Of a stretch of DNA of 64,000 nucleotides, positions 34,761 to 45,759 are shown in pieces. Source of the DNA: Malaya genurostris (lineage: Eukaryota > Arthropoda > Insecta > Diptera > Culicidae). Positions within the stretch are counted from its first letter, which is position 1. Every line of letters starts with the position of its first letter. The translations under genes and the position numbers were made by a program. The stretch covers positions 251,693,771-251,757,770 of the forward strand of contig NC_080571.1 in assembly GCF_030247185.1 (NCBI RefSeq). Reading direction: 5' to 3'. Under the pieces are notes generated by a model. The model made no database searches. It was not told the origin of the DNA and was given only the letters and a program-made list of their open reading frames with translations.

Positions 34761-35277
34761 TAGATCAGCATCACTCTTCTCATATAAATAGGCTACATAA
34801 ATGCCAAGCGCTTGATTGGAAAAACGATACCGAGTATGTGACATAAACACTGAAGCATGCTTTTATGAACTACTCGAATCAATCTGAATCAATTGATGTC
34901 AAAATTAGTATCCGAAATTTTTTAATAAAAGTATGAAATATATTTTCATGAGACTGTTATGAAAGAAGAGAAAGGCATTATCACACCACTAGGTGGATTA
35001 AGAAGGGTTTTTAGATTAGCATCACTCTTCTCATACAAATAGGTAACGCAAATGTCAAGCGCTTGGTTGGAAAAATGATGCCTACTATGTATGTGATATA
35101 AACAGTGAAGAATGCTTTTGCGAACTACTCGTTTCAATCTGAATCAATTGGTGTAAAAAATGAGCCCAAATTAGTTTCACAAATAATTTAATAAAAAGAT
35201 AAAAAATATTTTTATGAGACTGTTTTGAAGAAACAGAAAGGCATTATCACACCACTAGATGGATTAAGAAGGGTTTT
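34720..35277 (+). repeat. Tandemly repeated family tail
   Basis: The tail AAAGGNATNATCNCACNAC is present at 34720, 34971 and 35237, spaced 251 and 266 bp. Each is followed by GGGTTTT-type sequence, and the first two by AGCATCACTCTTCTCATA and a CAAGCGCTTG palindrome (near 34807 and 35058). The copies are diverged. Confidence 0.75.
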
Positions 35278-35379
35278 CTGTCTATAAAATCAATGGAAAC
35301 AATTTATTACTCAAGGGAGCTCGTAGGGTCTACCATTTCCAAAAAATCAATTTTTTTCTTTTCTAATTTGTTATAATGA

Positions 35380-35640
35380 AACATTTCAAGAATGTTTTAT
35401 CAAGTTTTTAAGTCAATCGAAGCAGAAATCTTGGGCCTGCGTGCCGAGCTCTCGCTTCTTCGCAGTATGAGATATGCAAAGATAAAAGCCCATAAGTTGC
35501 TGAGTTTTGTTCCGATAGGCTTGAAAATTTCATAGAATATTCTTGATATATTTTACTATCAGAAAATAGAAAGAAAATAATAAATGATTTTTCAATAGTG
35601 TTAGACCCTACCCGCCCCTTAAATGTTTTCTTTATTTTCT
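35380..35640 (-). repeat. Repeat with a relative at 43800-44060
   Basis: Phrases such as CATTTCAAGAATNTT, AAGCCCATAA/TTATGGGCTT and a TCGATT block are shared with 43800-44060 in opposite orientation. Boundaries are approximate. Confidence 0.45.
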
Positions 35641-35918
35641 CGGCTGTTCGTGACATAGGCAGTACAGTTAAGAGTGGAAATTGTTCAACCCTTGTCGTAC
35701 CTTCACTGAATTTTTTTTGTTGATCTGCTGAATTCATATTCCAACTGCGTTCATTAGTTCAATAAATAGCTTTTGAATAGAAACGTTGTACTAATACAAG
35801 CCAACATGAAATAGTATATGAAATTATCAAAAAAATCTATATAAATAACAGCTTATTTTATAATTTATAGCAGTTAATCGTTTGGTTTCATTAATATTCT
35901 TGAGTAAATTTAATTTAA

Positions 35919-37792
35919 AAAACGTGATTAATCCACCTAGCAGTGAGATGATACCTTTTTTTATCAATACGCATGTGTTTTTGCATGGATATTTTAAGGT
36001 GTTTTAGTTCTCATGACATTATTTTAATTATCGTCGTTTAAAACGGCAAATTGAGATTCTAATCAATCATACCCCTGTAATGCCGAAACTGCAAAACATA
36101 TCGAATTTCAATCTTAGCGTGTGACAATCGATTGAACATTCCATGAGATGTCGAAGTAAGTTCCACTTTAGAGGTTTTCGTCATAATTTATGGTACTTCC
36201 AGAGCCGGTATTCAGGAATTAGCATAGCCCAAATGATTCGAATGGCCATAAATTATTACGCCAAACAATTTACATGAAATTTATAAACTCATCATCTGTA
36301 ATTCCAGAATCGGATAAAATTCACCGATTTTGTATGGGACCTTAAGTCTTGTAATATTTGTTTTCGAAGTTCGATTTGGTCTTTTTTGAGAAAATGATTG
36401 AGCTTTGAGAATCGATTCGATACTGGAACCGGAATTCTAAAATCGGTGTAGCCGAAATCAGTTAAATTCACCTGAGGAGTGTGTAGACATCTTTGAGAAA
36501 TTGTAGTGCGAATTAAAATTTGGGGGTACATTCCGAATCCAAAAACGAATACCGCTCAAACTGAAATAAATTTATTTGGTAATCGACTATCCAAATCTGC
36601 AAACCCGATAAACCTGATTAATTTATGTGAAATGGACATTTTTATACTAATCACCCTGCATTTTCTAAACCAGAAGTCGGATCTGACTAAAAAGAAAGAG
36701 GTTTTATAGGATTTTAAGACCTCTCATTTGAATCATAGATGATTCTTAGATTTCATTTGAATCTTAGATCGGTTCAGCCATCTACGAGAAAAATTAATTG
36801 CATTATTTTAATTTCGTTTCACATATCATCCTGTGGTTCCGCAATCAGAAGTCGGATCCAAACGTAATTCAAGAACCTTGTTTGGGAGTATACGTCTTTT
36901 CATATGAATCTGAGTTTGTAGAAAACGGTTTAATCATCTCCGAGAAAATTGAGTGAAATTATTTGTCACACACGCATTTGCTGATCTCGACGAACTGAGT
37001 CGTATGGTATATGGAAGTCATGATCTTCCAGCATTTATTGCTGTTAATAGTTTAAATCAATATAATTGTGGAATTACTTCCAACTCGATAATGCTGGTAT
37101 CATCTGGCTTACATATGCCATATTCGAAAGATTATGTTGCCAAAAATGAACCGTGCTAAAATTGGTCCGAGGCAAATTGTCATAAAAAAGGATGCTGTAC
37201 ACAGTCTTTTTGGTTCTAGACACAATTATATGTAACAGTATAAAAAATCGTGTTTCACATTGCTCCCAAGCATTGCTTTTTCATACAGCGCTCAAAATTC
37301 CTTCTACTGGAATAAGGCTTACACAAAAATATCGATATCTCCGTTAAAAATGGACGGATTTTAACAATCTATGGCTTGTTGGATAGGTATTACCGAGCGA
37401 AATCTAAGTCTGGAAACATATTCTGTTTTCAAGGTCAAATGTGACAGATACTGTCAAAAAACTGAAAATTTTGACATAAAACTTCGTATAACTCAAAAAG
37501 TAAACATCTGATCTCAAAACCATTCAATAGCGTTCTGGGTGACGGGGAGACTTTTCATTTGCGACTATTTTGATCAAAATCGGTCCAGCCATCTCTGAGA
37601 TCTCGACCTCTTAGTTGACAACACACATACAGACACACACACATACACACACACACACAGACATTTACTCAGTTCGTCGAGCTGAATCGATTGGTATATG
37701 ACATTCGGCCCTCCGGGCCTCGGAAAATTTTTCGAAAGTTTGAGCGAATTCTATACCTATTTTTTATGTATATAAAAAAAGGTAAAAATACT
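35919..37792 (-). repeat. Family A, copy 3 (reverse arm)
   Basis: It begins with AAAACGTGATTAATCCACCT and AGCAGTGAGATGATACC and ends with TATATAAAAAAAGGTA. The CA run at 37622-37662 occupies the same place as the TG run in copy 2. It is the most complete copy and includes the segment missing from copy 2 around 34020. Confidence 0.85.
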
Positions 37793-38104
37793 AAATACCT
37801 AATATGATATTTAAAATATAACAGGAATATGTTTTGAACTCAAATCGTTGCGACTATATTAGAATTATATTAGGATAAGAATTCTATGTAAAAGTTATGC
37901 TGAAGAAAAACTAATGTAACCTGCCTTAAGAAATAAACGTATTTATGAAAAAACACATCGATTTTTCCCGAATCAAAACTAACTTCTTTGTTAAGAGCGA
38001 ATATATGACTTCTAATGAGGGCTGTTTATTATATGGAAATATTCGTTCAGTTTGCTGGATCGGTTTGTTGTTGTTTTTTCTCTTGCAAAAATAGTGTCAA
38101 AATT

Positions 38105-38285
38105 GGAGGGGCTGGGGTCCACTAGGAGATTGATAGTACCTATTAGCTCTCTCCGGGCAGTACCAGCCTAGATGCCGTGTGGAATCCGGCGGAAAAAAAT
38201 GAACCAAGAATAGATCCACTGGGTTCCTGCTTCCATGTCGTAAAGGGCGACAAATGCAGGAGTTTCTTTTTCCTTTCAGTTATTA
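38105..38285. repeat. Possible retrotransposon fragment
   Basis: A GC-richer segment with CTCTCTCCGGGCAGTACCAG and TCCATGTCGTAAAGGGCGAC. I associate the latter phrase with 5' regions of RTE-type elements in mosquitoes, but no domain can be read. Treat this as tentative. Confidence 0.3.
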
Positions 38286-38704
38286 GATATTTTCAATATC
38301 TAACTGATTGAAATAATTCACTTCTGATTACTCTATTTTACTAAATTATCTCTTCATTCCACCTATCAATTTCCGTCTAGAATCGGAGAAAAGTTATATT
38401 TGGAATGTTTTCTTCTTCCATCTTATTGATTATCTTTCAAGATTATTAATTGAAAGATAAAAATCAGCTATTGCGCAAATCCGTTGATATTACAAAGTTA
38501 ATAACTGAGATTACATATATCGGTATATTGAATATATAGTAAAAAAACACTTGATATTAATATTTCAAACAATAAATTAATATTTTTCTCGATAGCCGGC
38601 TGCCCAGATCAACCAATATAACCAATTAACAATTTTTATAAATAATTAAAATAATAAAGCGGAAATAATAAAGAATCAAGACGCGCGTGAAATCTGTATC
38701 AAAC

Positions 38705-38836
38705 GTTATAATACAGATACGTACTTCGGAATGTTATTTACATGCTTCTTCAGTGTATCGGTTATAAAACTTATAAAACCGATACACTGAAGAAGGATGT
38801 AAATAACATTCCGAAATACGTATCTGTATTAAAAGG
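38705..38836. repeat. Large palindrome of hammerhead-bearing repeat
   Basis: 38705-38764 is a near-perfect reverse complement of 38777-38836, with a centre of about 12 bp. Differences include one base in the GAAA core (GAAG on the minus copy) and one in stem II. The two arms are head-to-head copies of the same repeat. Confidence 0.85.
38781..38830 (+). ncRNA. Hammerhead-ribozyme-like motif
   Basis: The order of elements fits a hammerhead. Stem I strand GATACA (38781-38786) is followed by core CTGAAGA (38787-38793), stem II (38795-38800 with 38806-38811, loop 38801-38805), core GAAA (38813-38816), a 3-bp self-complementary stem III TAC/GTA (38817-38822), then TC with the expected cleavage after C38824, and stem I strand TGTATT (38825-38830). 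Stem I pairs at all six positions with one G-U. The base pair next to the core in stem II (10.1-11.1) is A opposite C, a weak point. Tiny palindromic stem III is known from hammerheads of Penelope-like elements and retrozymes, which can work as dimers. Activity is not shown. Confidence 0.5.
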
Positions 38837-38848
38837 TTTGATACACTT

Positions 38849-40108
38849 TTGTGAAAATAGTGACTGTGAAAATAGTGACTTTGTGAGATTGTAATGACGT
38901 GACATAGTGGAATTAAACGGTACAACAACAGTACTATTAGTGAGGGAAGTTTTTATTCTTTACGCGATAGTATTGCAAATTTTTCTTCAGTTTCCTTAAA
39001 TAAGAGCTGTGAATCAACACTTCCCGGGACTTCAATATAGGATGTTGTTGAAACGTTCACTCGGGAAGTCAGTGAATTTAGTGGTGCATCCGAGCATCTT
39101 GAAACCGGAACATACAGAGTCGCGCGCAGATAATACCAATACTAAATTTTTTACTAACAAATATCCTTCTCCCGTGACACTTGGGACACAGTGCGCAGTA
39201 GTATATACGGCCTCTAGTAACAACAAGTGTTGGACTAACATACCTTCCCAATCCTTAGACGATCTACGTTCGGGCCTGGCCGGCGCCGGTACTGATCAAT
39301 GAATTCTGGGATTACCAGAAGATGTACATTGAAGGATGATTTACCAGTCCCAGGTCGAATCATCTAGGAACTCCCTGTACAATTTCAGCTAATCCCGATC
39401 AGTAACGAAGTAGCAACCATACACATTCAACATATACATTCTAATATTAGAAAAAAAACGTATCATCGAATGAATACCAGCTTTCCTTAACAGTTTATCT
39501 ACTGTTTCAAGAAAATTTGTTTCCATGTTAACAAGTTAAATCTTACAAAACTTGAAAAAAATTCAGAATTTTTTTTCAAACCGCTGTATCTCGAGAACGC
39601 TAGCATATAAGGAGCGCATCGAAAAGTAGTTTCTTTCGCGTTTCCGGATCAATTCGACTCATCATTCAAACGATAAACCGTACCGAAACCAATCGATTGC
39701 GCAGCTGTTATTGACAGGTAAACAAACATATCATCGCAAAACACGCTGTAGAAAATTAAGCCTTTGCAGAGTAATAACTGTTTGAATGTTGCTAACTACT
39801 TATCGTTACACTCCTTAGAAAAAAATTGTTTAGCATCTTTTTATTGAAAACTCAGCGCTCTTTCGTAAAGTTTTGATTAAAAATATAAAAAAAAGTTTTT
39901 TCGTGATTTCCAAAAATTTACATTATTTTGAAAATATGTAATATCCAGACATTTTCTGATCTGCTGCACTCTGGGCGGCCAGTTCCATGAAATATTACAT
40001 AATAGTACATAATACATCACTAATAGTACTGTTGTTGTACCGTTTAATTCTACTATGTCACGTCATTACACTCTCACAAAGTCACGATTTTCACAGTCAC
40101 TATTTTCC
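38849..40108. repeat. Inverted arms around a 1.07-kb insert
   Basis: 38849-38942 (GTGAAAATAGTGAC to GTACTATTAGTGA) recurs inverted at 40017-40108. The insert includes a 97-codon ORF at 39009 (no ATG at its start) with no recognised domain and GGCCTGGCCGGCGCCGG at 39274-39290. This looks like a repeat captured between two opposed copies of the hammerhead-bearing repeat. Confidence 0.6.
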
Positions 40109-40109
40109 C

Positions 40110-40489
40110 GAAATAACATTCCGAAATACGTATCTGTATTATAACGTTTCATACACTTTCGTGAAAATAGTGACTATGAAAATAATGACTTTGTGCGAGT
40201 GTAATGACGTGACATAGTGGAATTAAACGGTACAACGGCCAACATGGATATTCGCCATTTGGAAGACCCTCATCCAATATACAACTCACCTCGCCTGCAG
40301 AAAGCTGAATTGTCGAGAATCCACTACCCCGTTACTACATTACATAATGATACTATTCTAGTTTTAAGTTAGTCATAATTAAGATTAGTAAATACCCTTG
40401 GCATCTTAGAGCTTAAGCAGTGTGCCTAAAAATTATATTATAATATTGAATAAAAAAAATAAACGGTACAACAACAGTACTATTAGTGA
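40110..40489 (+). repeat. Third copy of the hammerhead-bearing repeat, interrupted
   Basis: AACATTCCGAAATACGTATC at about 40116 continues through the ATAGTGAC blocks to ACGGTACAAC at 40236, and resumes at 40460 after an insertion. Only the 3' half of the hammerhead motif is kept; the CTGAAGA core is absent. Confidence 0.7.
40237..40459 (+). mobile_element. 5'-truncated non-LTR retrotransposon 3' end with 13-bp TSD
   Basis: The 13-bp word TAAACGGTACAAC stands at 40224-40236 and again at 40460-40472. Between them are about 45 codons (ANMDIRHLEDPHPIYN to LVLS, then TAG), a short 3' UTR and an A-rich end AATAAAAAAAA. This is a classic short, 5'-truncated insertion. The clade is not identifiable from so little protein. 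Confidence 0.85.
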
Positions 40490-43195
40490 CAATATTCTAC
40501 TAACAGCTCAAACGGAAATCTAGTGATATAAAACATTTTTAAAAAAGGGAGCGAAGAGGTTAGACCAAATAAAAAGCAACCAAGTAAACAAATTTAGTTT
40601 CTCTTTCGAATATTTTGACACGATCACAAACATTTTCCTTACTATTCCTGTAATCAGAGATATCCATATTCTCTGTGTGACAAAGAGCAAGCAAAATTTC
40701 TCCCCTCGCACTGATAACTTCAACAAGAGATCTTCTCTTTTACATATATACACCACTGTTGCATAAAGTGTGCACGCATCATGAGTGCGTGTTTTTATTT
40801 TCTCTTTTCCTCTAGCACTGAATCGCACCAAAGTGCTATCAAATTCTCTGAGGTGGATGCAGATACTTTCACAGATTTCACAGAGGTGTACACGCCGGTG
40901 ATCACTCTGGTGTATGGCTAGCGTAGAAGAAGCGTGGGGCACGCAAAATCTGCCCTTTAAAAAAAAATTATCGTTGAATTTTCGTTTTTCCTTGCAAGTT
41001 TTTCATAGCAAGCCCAGATCTACTCTCTAATAATTGAAGTTCACAGAAGTGTTCGCTCACCATCACGCGCCAGTGATCATGTATTTAGGCGAGAGCACGT
41101 GAGAGCGATTCATGCGAAAAGAGTGTGGTTCTCTCACACCCGCTTCTTTCAACACAAGCACACACTCAAAGTCTGTCTAGTGGACAGAAGTGCGCTTTCC
41201 TCTTTGTTTGGAGCACACCAAATGTATCCGCTGTGTAGGAATGAAATTTACGCACTGGTGTATCACTCTAGTGAAATGCCATCACTGACAGTAATAAGCG
41301 ATACTCGAAAGTGGTAAAGTATAGCAAATTTCACATTGTAGTAAACTTGTTTGAAAATTGTAGTAACCAAGTTGAGAAATATGAACAATTACGGAGACGA
41401 ATTACGGGGATAACAGAAAAAAGTGTTATATCATAAGACATTTCAAGCAAATTTTAAAATATTTATTCCAGTTGCTAAAATATTGGGGGCCATGGCCACT
41501 CCAACAAATTTTTGGAGGGGCAAGAAGTTCTTTTCCCACCCTAGTTGCCGCGCCTGGCTGTACTCGTTCTGGTTAAACTTTATCATAAAAGGTTTTCGCT
41601 GCAATCGTTGAGCAAATATGAAAATGTTGTTTTCCATGTTATAAATCAAAGAAACAGTCGCGATAAGTTGACCGAATTTGGTGAAATAAGTGTAACGCAT
41701 CTAATGCATGGATGGAAATTGTTAATTAATTTTAAAAAAGTTAGTGTATATCATTCTGTATTATTTATGTGCATAAAACTAAAATCCACTCTTTACAATT
41801 TAATATGTTTAGACTTAGGTTCGTTACCTTCAGTGAACAGTTTTACGGCTCTGGCTGACTTTAATTTTTCTCCTTCTCCGATGTTGCTTCAATTCAAAGA
41901 ATCTATCAAAATTTGGGTGGATCGGTGTTTACGACCTTCACGCTTCTTCGAATCAATTAGCGCACTCACCATGAAAAAAATTTGTGAGGCCTTCATCTAC
42001 AGGATATCGTGAGGTCTGCCCTATTGCTTGGACCATCAAGGATAAAGTTATGGGTACTGGGGGCGACCCAATAACCCATCAAAATCACGAAAGATGTCGC
42101 CACTGCGCTTAATTGCCTTTTCCTAAAAGACACTCGACGTATTTGTCACTCCAGTCAACGAACTCCAGTCTCCCCTACGCAAAAGAAAATGTTGCATTTT
42201 TTTCGGCAAAATCTTTATCGCCCAATTCAGTTTTAAAGGCTTTAGTTGCACCTAAGGCGGGAGCAACAGCACAGAGCACCGTTTATTGTAACGCTACCAT
42301 TTCTCTGCTTCCATGTATACCTGAAGTGACAAACTGAATGTTTTCAAAAGCTGGTATTTGACAATCAGAAAGCCGTGGAAATAATTTATATTCTCTGTGA
42401 CCCACAGCTCAACTGCCTCCGAATAAGTTTTATGCCTCAGAAACCAAAGTTACATACGCAATGCTCAATTGAACAGGTGAAAATAGGTACTAAATCGAGT
42501 GGTACCGGGGATTGGGTCGAATGAGAGTTTTTTTCTTAATGCTGAGATTGTTTATTTCGAATCGAGACACTGGTTCAGATGAGATAAAGGTACGGAGATT
42601 CAACCGCATACTTCTACAAATCTGGCTATTAAGAGTATTTGTTACAATCAACGTGACGATTTCCCCTCCAACATTGAGAAGGGCATCGACATACGTAGTG
42701 ATTATTTTAGCTGATGTTCGAATTGGAAGGCTCGAAAAAAAAACAGGATTACATCAACATAAAAAGTATTATCAGTACGATGGTTAACAGATTATGATGT
42801 GTAATTATTTGTTCCAACCAGAGGAAAATATTGTTTTGCTTTAATTTATGCACGTAAATTACACGGTTTTATCAGGATTATTGCAGGAGATACGAACGTT
42901 TTATTAAATACAAGGAATTAATTATTCAATCTGGATTTGCGACCTGTTGTGAACATGCACGGTTTTGTAAAGCATATAGAATAATTTCATTTTAAGTTTA
43001 TTGACATATTAATGTATTAAATTGATTGACGTATGAATGCATTGATATTACAAAAGTTATGCATATTAATTTCAGTTTAAATAAGAATCGTGAGGTAAGC
43101 GTCTACATTTCACAAACATCAAGTAGCATTACTTTGCGATAGAAACAATATACGAAAACGCGCGAACATTTGCCTATGGAAAATAATTTTTTCAA
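40490..43195. other. No supportable gene
   Basis: This is mixed sequence. Open frames at 41545-42012 (TTG start) and 42113-42337 have no recognised domain. Some short similar phrases (ATCACTCTGGTGTAT at 40901, TATCACTCTAGTGAA at 41262) suggest an old repeat, but no boundary is clear. Confidence 0.4.
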
Positions 43196-43199
43196 TTTT

Positions 43200-43785
43200 T
43201 TGCCTTTCTCATATAGAAAGGTTATGCAATCACTATGAAAACCGACGTTTGAACCGAGGTCCGGAGGGCCGAGTGTCATATACCATTCGACTCAGTTCGT
43301 TGAGTACGCAAAATGTCTGTGTGTGTGTTTGTGTGTGTGTATGTGCGTATGTGTGTATGTAACGTTTTTTGCACTAACTTTATGGGGTAAAATGTGCAAA
43401 AAAATGAAAATATGCGTTCTAACTTTTCTCATAGATGGCACGACCGATTTTCACAAACTTAGGTTTAAATGAAAGGTCCTGTGGTCCCATACGTAATTCC
43501 TGAATTTCATCAGGATCCGACTTCCGGATCCGGAAATATAGGGTAAAGTGTGTTAAAAATTTTATACCATCACTGAACAGAGCGAAAGACCGTAAAAAGT
43601 TTTCTAAATCGACCTCAAATCTTTTCCAATTGATAGTTTTTATCAGTAGACGGTCAAACAAATCTATTTCGATTATTCTTTTAAGAATCGAAGAAAAATA
43701 ATTTTGAAGAATACCACAGTATTATATATGATAGTTTGATTGATATGAGAAAGGCATCATTACACCACTAGGTGGATTAAAACAG
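43200..43785 (+). repeat. Repeat family B copy
   Basis: It starts TGCCTTTCTCATATAGAAAG and ends ATATGAGAAAGGCATCATTA with CACCACTAGGTGGATTAA. The ends share the inverted motif TGCCTTTCTCATAT. Internally it has GGAGGGCCGAGTGTCATATA, a TG microsatellite (43316-43360) and ACTTCCGGATCCGGAA. The layout parallels family A, but the end motif differs. Confidence 0.8.
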
Positions 43786-44099
43786 GTTTTTTTCTTTATA
43801 TTTTCTTATAGTAAAACATTTCAAGAATATTCTGTGATATTTTCAAGATTATTGGAACGAAACTTTGGAAGTTATGGGCTTTTATTTATGCTTATCTCAT
43901 TCTGCAAAGCTCTGAATTCTGAGCTCGACGCACAGACTTAAGAGTTCTGCTTCGATTGATTTGAGAATTTTAAAAATGGAGTCTTGAAATGTTTTTTATG
44001 ACAAAATACAAAGAACACATATGATTTTTCGGAAGTGTTAGACACTAGGCGCCCCCTAGAAAAAAAAAAGTTTGTTTCCTTCGATTTTATAGACAATAA

Positions 44100-44320
44100 A
44101 CTTTAAACACGTTTTTCTCGAGAGAAGATTTTCGAAGACCGTGTCCATCGTCATTCAAAAACTACTTCTGCTTTTTTTCTCAAATTTTGTACACTTTTTT
44201 CACATGTTAATTACCAGACCTCAACATTTTCCTTAGCGTTTTTTGTTACTTTGGGGAGATTTAGTAGCTACAAAATAGCGGATTTCGTCGTGATTATTTT
44301 CAAGTTCTAAATTTAAAGAA
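44100..44320 (-). repeat. Repeat D, copy 2
   Basis: Reverse-complement relative of 32570-32830: GACCGTGTCCATCGTCATTC and CTACAAAATAGCGG are visible. It directly precedes an ACCCGAACCCGA-type run and the AAAGT array. Confidence 0.55.
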
Positions 44321-44431
44321 CGTTCAGAAAAGGATAAGTACTAGATAAGTTCAGGTAAGTTGAACCCAACCCGTACCCTATCGAAAATATAAAAACTTTT
44401 ACCCGCACCCAACCCGAACCCGAGAATTTTT

Positions 44432-45719
44432 AGTAAAGTAAAGTAAAGTAAAGTAAAGTAAAGTAAAGTAAAGTAAAGTAAAGTAAAGTAAGTAAAGTAA
44501 AGTAAAGTAAAGTAAAGTAAAGTAAAGTAAAGTAAAGTAAAGTAAAGTAAAGTAAAGTAAAGTAAAGTAAAGTAAAGTAAAGTAAAGTAAAGTAAAGTAA
44601 AGTAAAGTAAAGTAAAGTAAAGTAAAGTAAAGTAAAGTAAAGTAAAGTAAAGTAAAGTAAAGTAAAGTAAAGTAAAGTAAAGTAAAGTAAAGTAAAGTAA
44701 AGTAAAGTAAAGTAAAGTAAAGTAAAGTAAAGTAAAGTAAAGTAAAGTAAAGTAAAGTAAAGTAAAGTAAAGTAAAGTAAAGTAAAGTAAAGTAAAGTAA
44801 AGTAAAGTAAAGTAAAGTAAAGTAAAGTAAAGTAAAGTAAAGTAAAGTAAAGTAAAGTAAAGTAAAGTAAAGTAAAGTAAAGTAAAGTAAAGTAAAGTAA
44901 AGTAAAGTAAAGTAAAGTAAAGTAAAGTAAAGTAAAGTAAAGTAAAGTAAAGTAAAGTAAAGTAAAGTAAAGTAAAGTAAAGTAAAGTAAAGTAAAGTAA
45001 AGTAAAGTAAAGTAAAGTAAAGTAAAGTAAAGTAAAGTAAAGTAAAGTAAAGTAAAGTAAAGTAAAGTAAAGTAAAGTAAAGTAAAGTAAAGTAAAGTAA
45101 AGTAAAGTAAAGTAAAGTAAAGTAAAGTAAAGTAAAGTAAAGTAAAGTAAAGTAAAGTAAAGTAAAGTAAAGTAAAGTAAAGTAAAGTAAAGTAAAGTAA
45201 AGTAAAGTAAAGTAAAGTAAAGTAAAGTAAAGTAAAGTAAAGTAAAGTAAAGTAAAGTAAAGTAAAGTAAAGTAAAGTAAAGTAAAGTAAAGTAAAGTAA
45301 AGTAAAGTAAAGTAAAGTAAAGTAAAGTAAAGTAAAGTAAAGTAAAGTAAAGTAAAGTAAAGTAAAGTAAAGTAAAGTAAAGTAAAGTAAAGTAAAGTAA
45401 AGTAAAGTAAAGTAAAGTAAAGTAAAGTAAAGTAAAGTAAAGTAAAGTAAAGTAAAGTAAAGTAAAGTAAAGTAAAGTAAAGTAAAGTAAAGTAAAGTAA
45501 AGTAAAGTAAAGTAAAGTAAAGTAAAGTAAAGTAAAGTAAAGTAAAGTAAAGTAAAGTAAAGTAAAGTAAAGTAAAGTAAAGTAAAGTAAAGTAAAGTAA
45601 AGTAAAGTAAAGTAAAGTAAAGTAAAGTAAAGTAAAGTAAAGTAAAGTAAAGTAAAGTAAAGTAAAGTAAAGTAAAGTAAAGTAAAGTAAAGTAAAGTAA
45701 AGTAAAGTAAAGTAAAGTA
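44432..45719. repeat. (AAAGT)n pentanucleotide array, ~1.29 kb
   Basis: About 257 copies of AAAGT. There is a single one-base phase slip at 44490/44491; from there to 45719 (1,229 bp, ~246 units) I see no other deviation. Such uniformity indicates very recent expansion or an assembly-collapsed or assembly-extended tract. Confidence 0.97.
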
Positions 45720-45750
45720 CTTTACTTTACTTTACTTTACTTCACTTTAC
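45720..45750. repeat. Inverted (ACTTT)n end of the array
   Basis: The array turns over at 45719-45720 into CTTTACTTTACTTTACTTTA followed by a TTCACTTTACTAC end, six inverted units with one substitution. The junction is a perfect local palindrome. Confidence 0.9.
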
Positions 45751-45759
45751 TACAGACGC

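Noticed and set aside
41545..42337. Adjacent plus-strand frames suggesting a broken gene
   Set aside because: The first starts with TTG; neither gives a recognisable domain and the sequence between them has stops in all the relevant frames.
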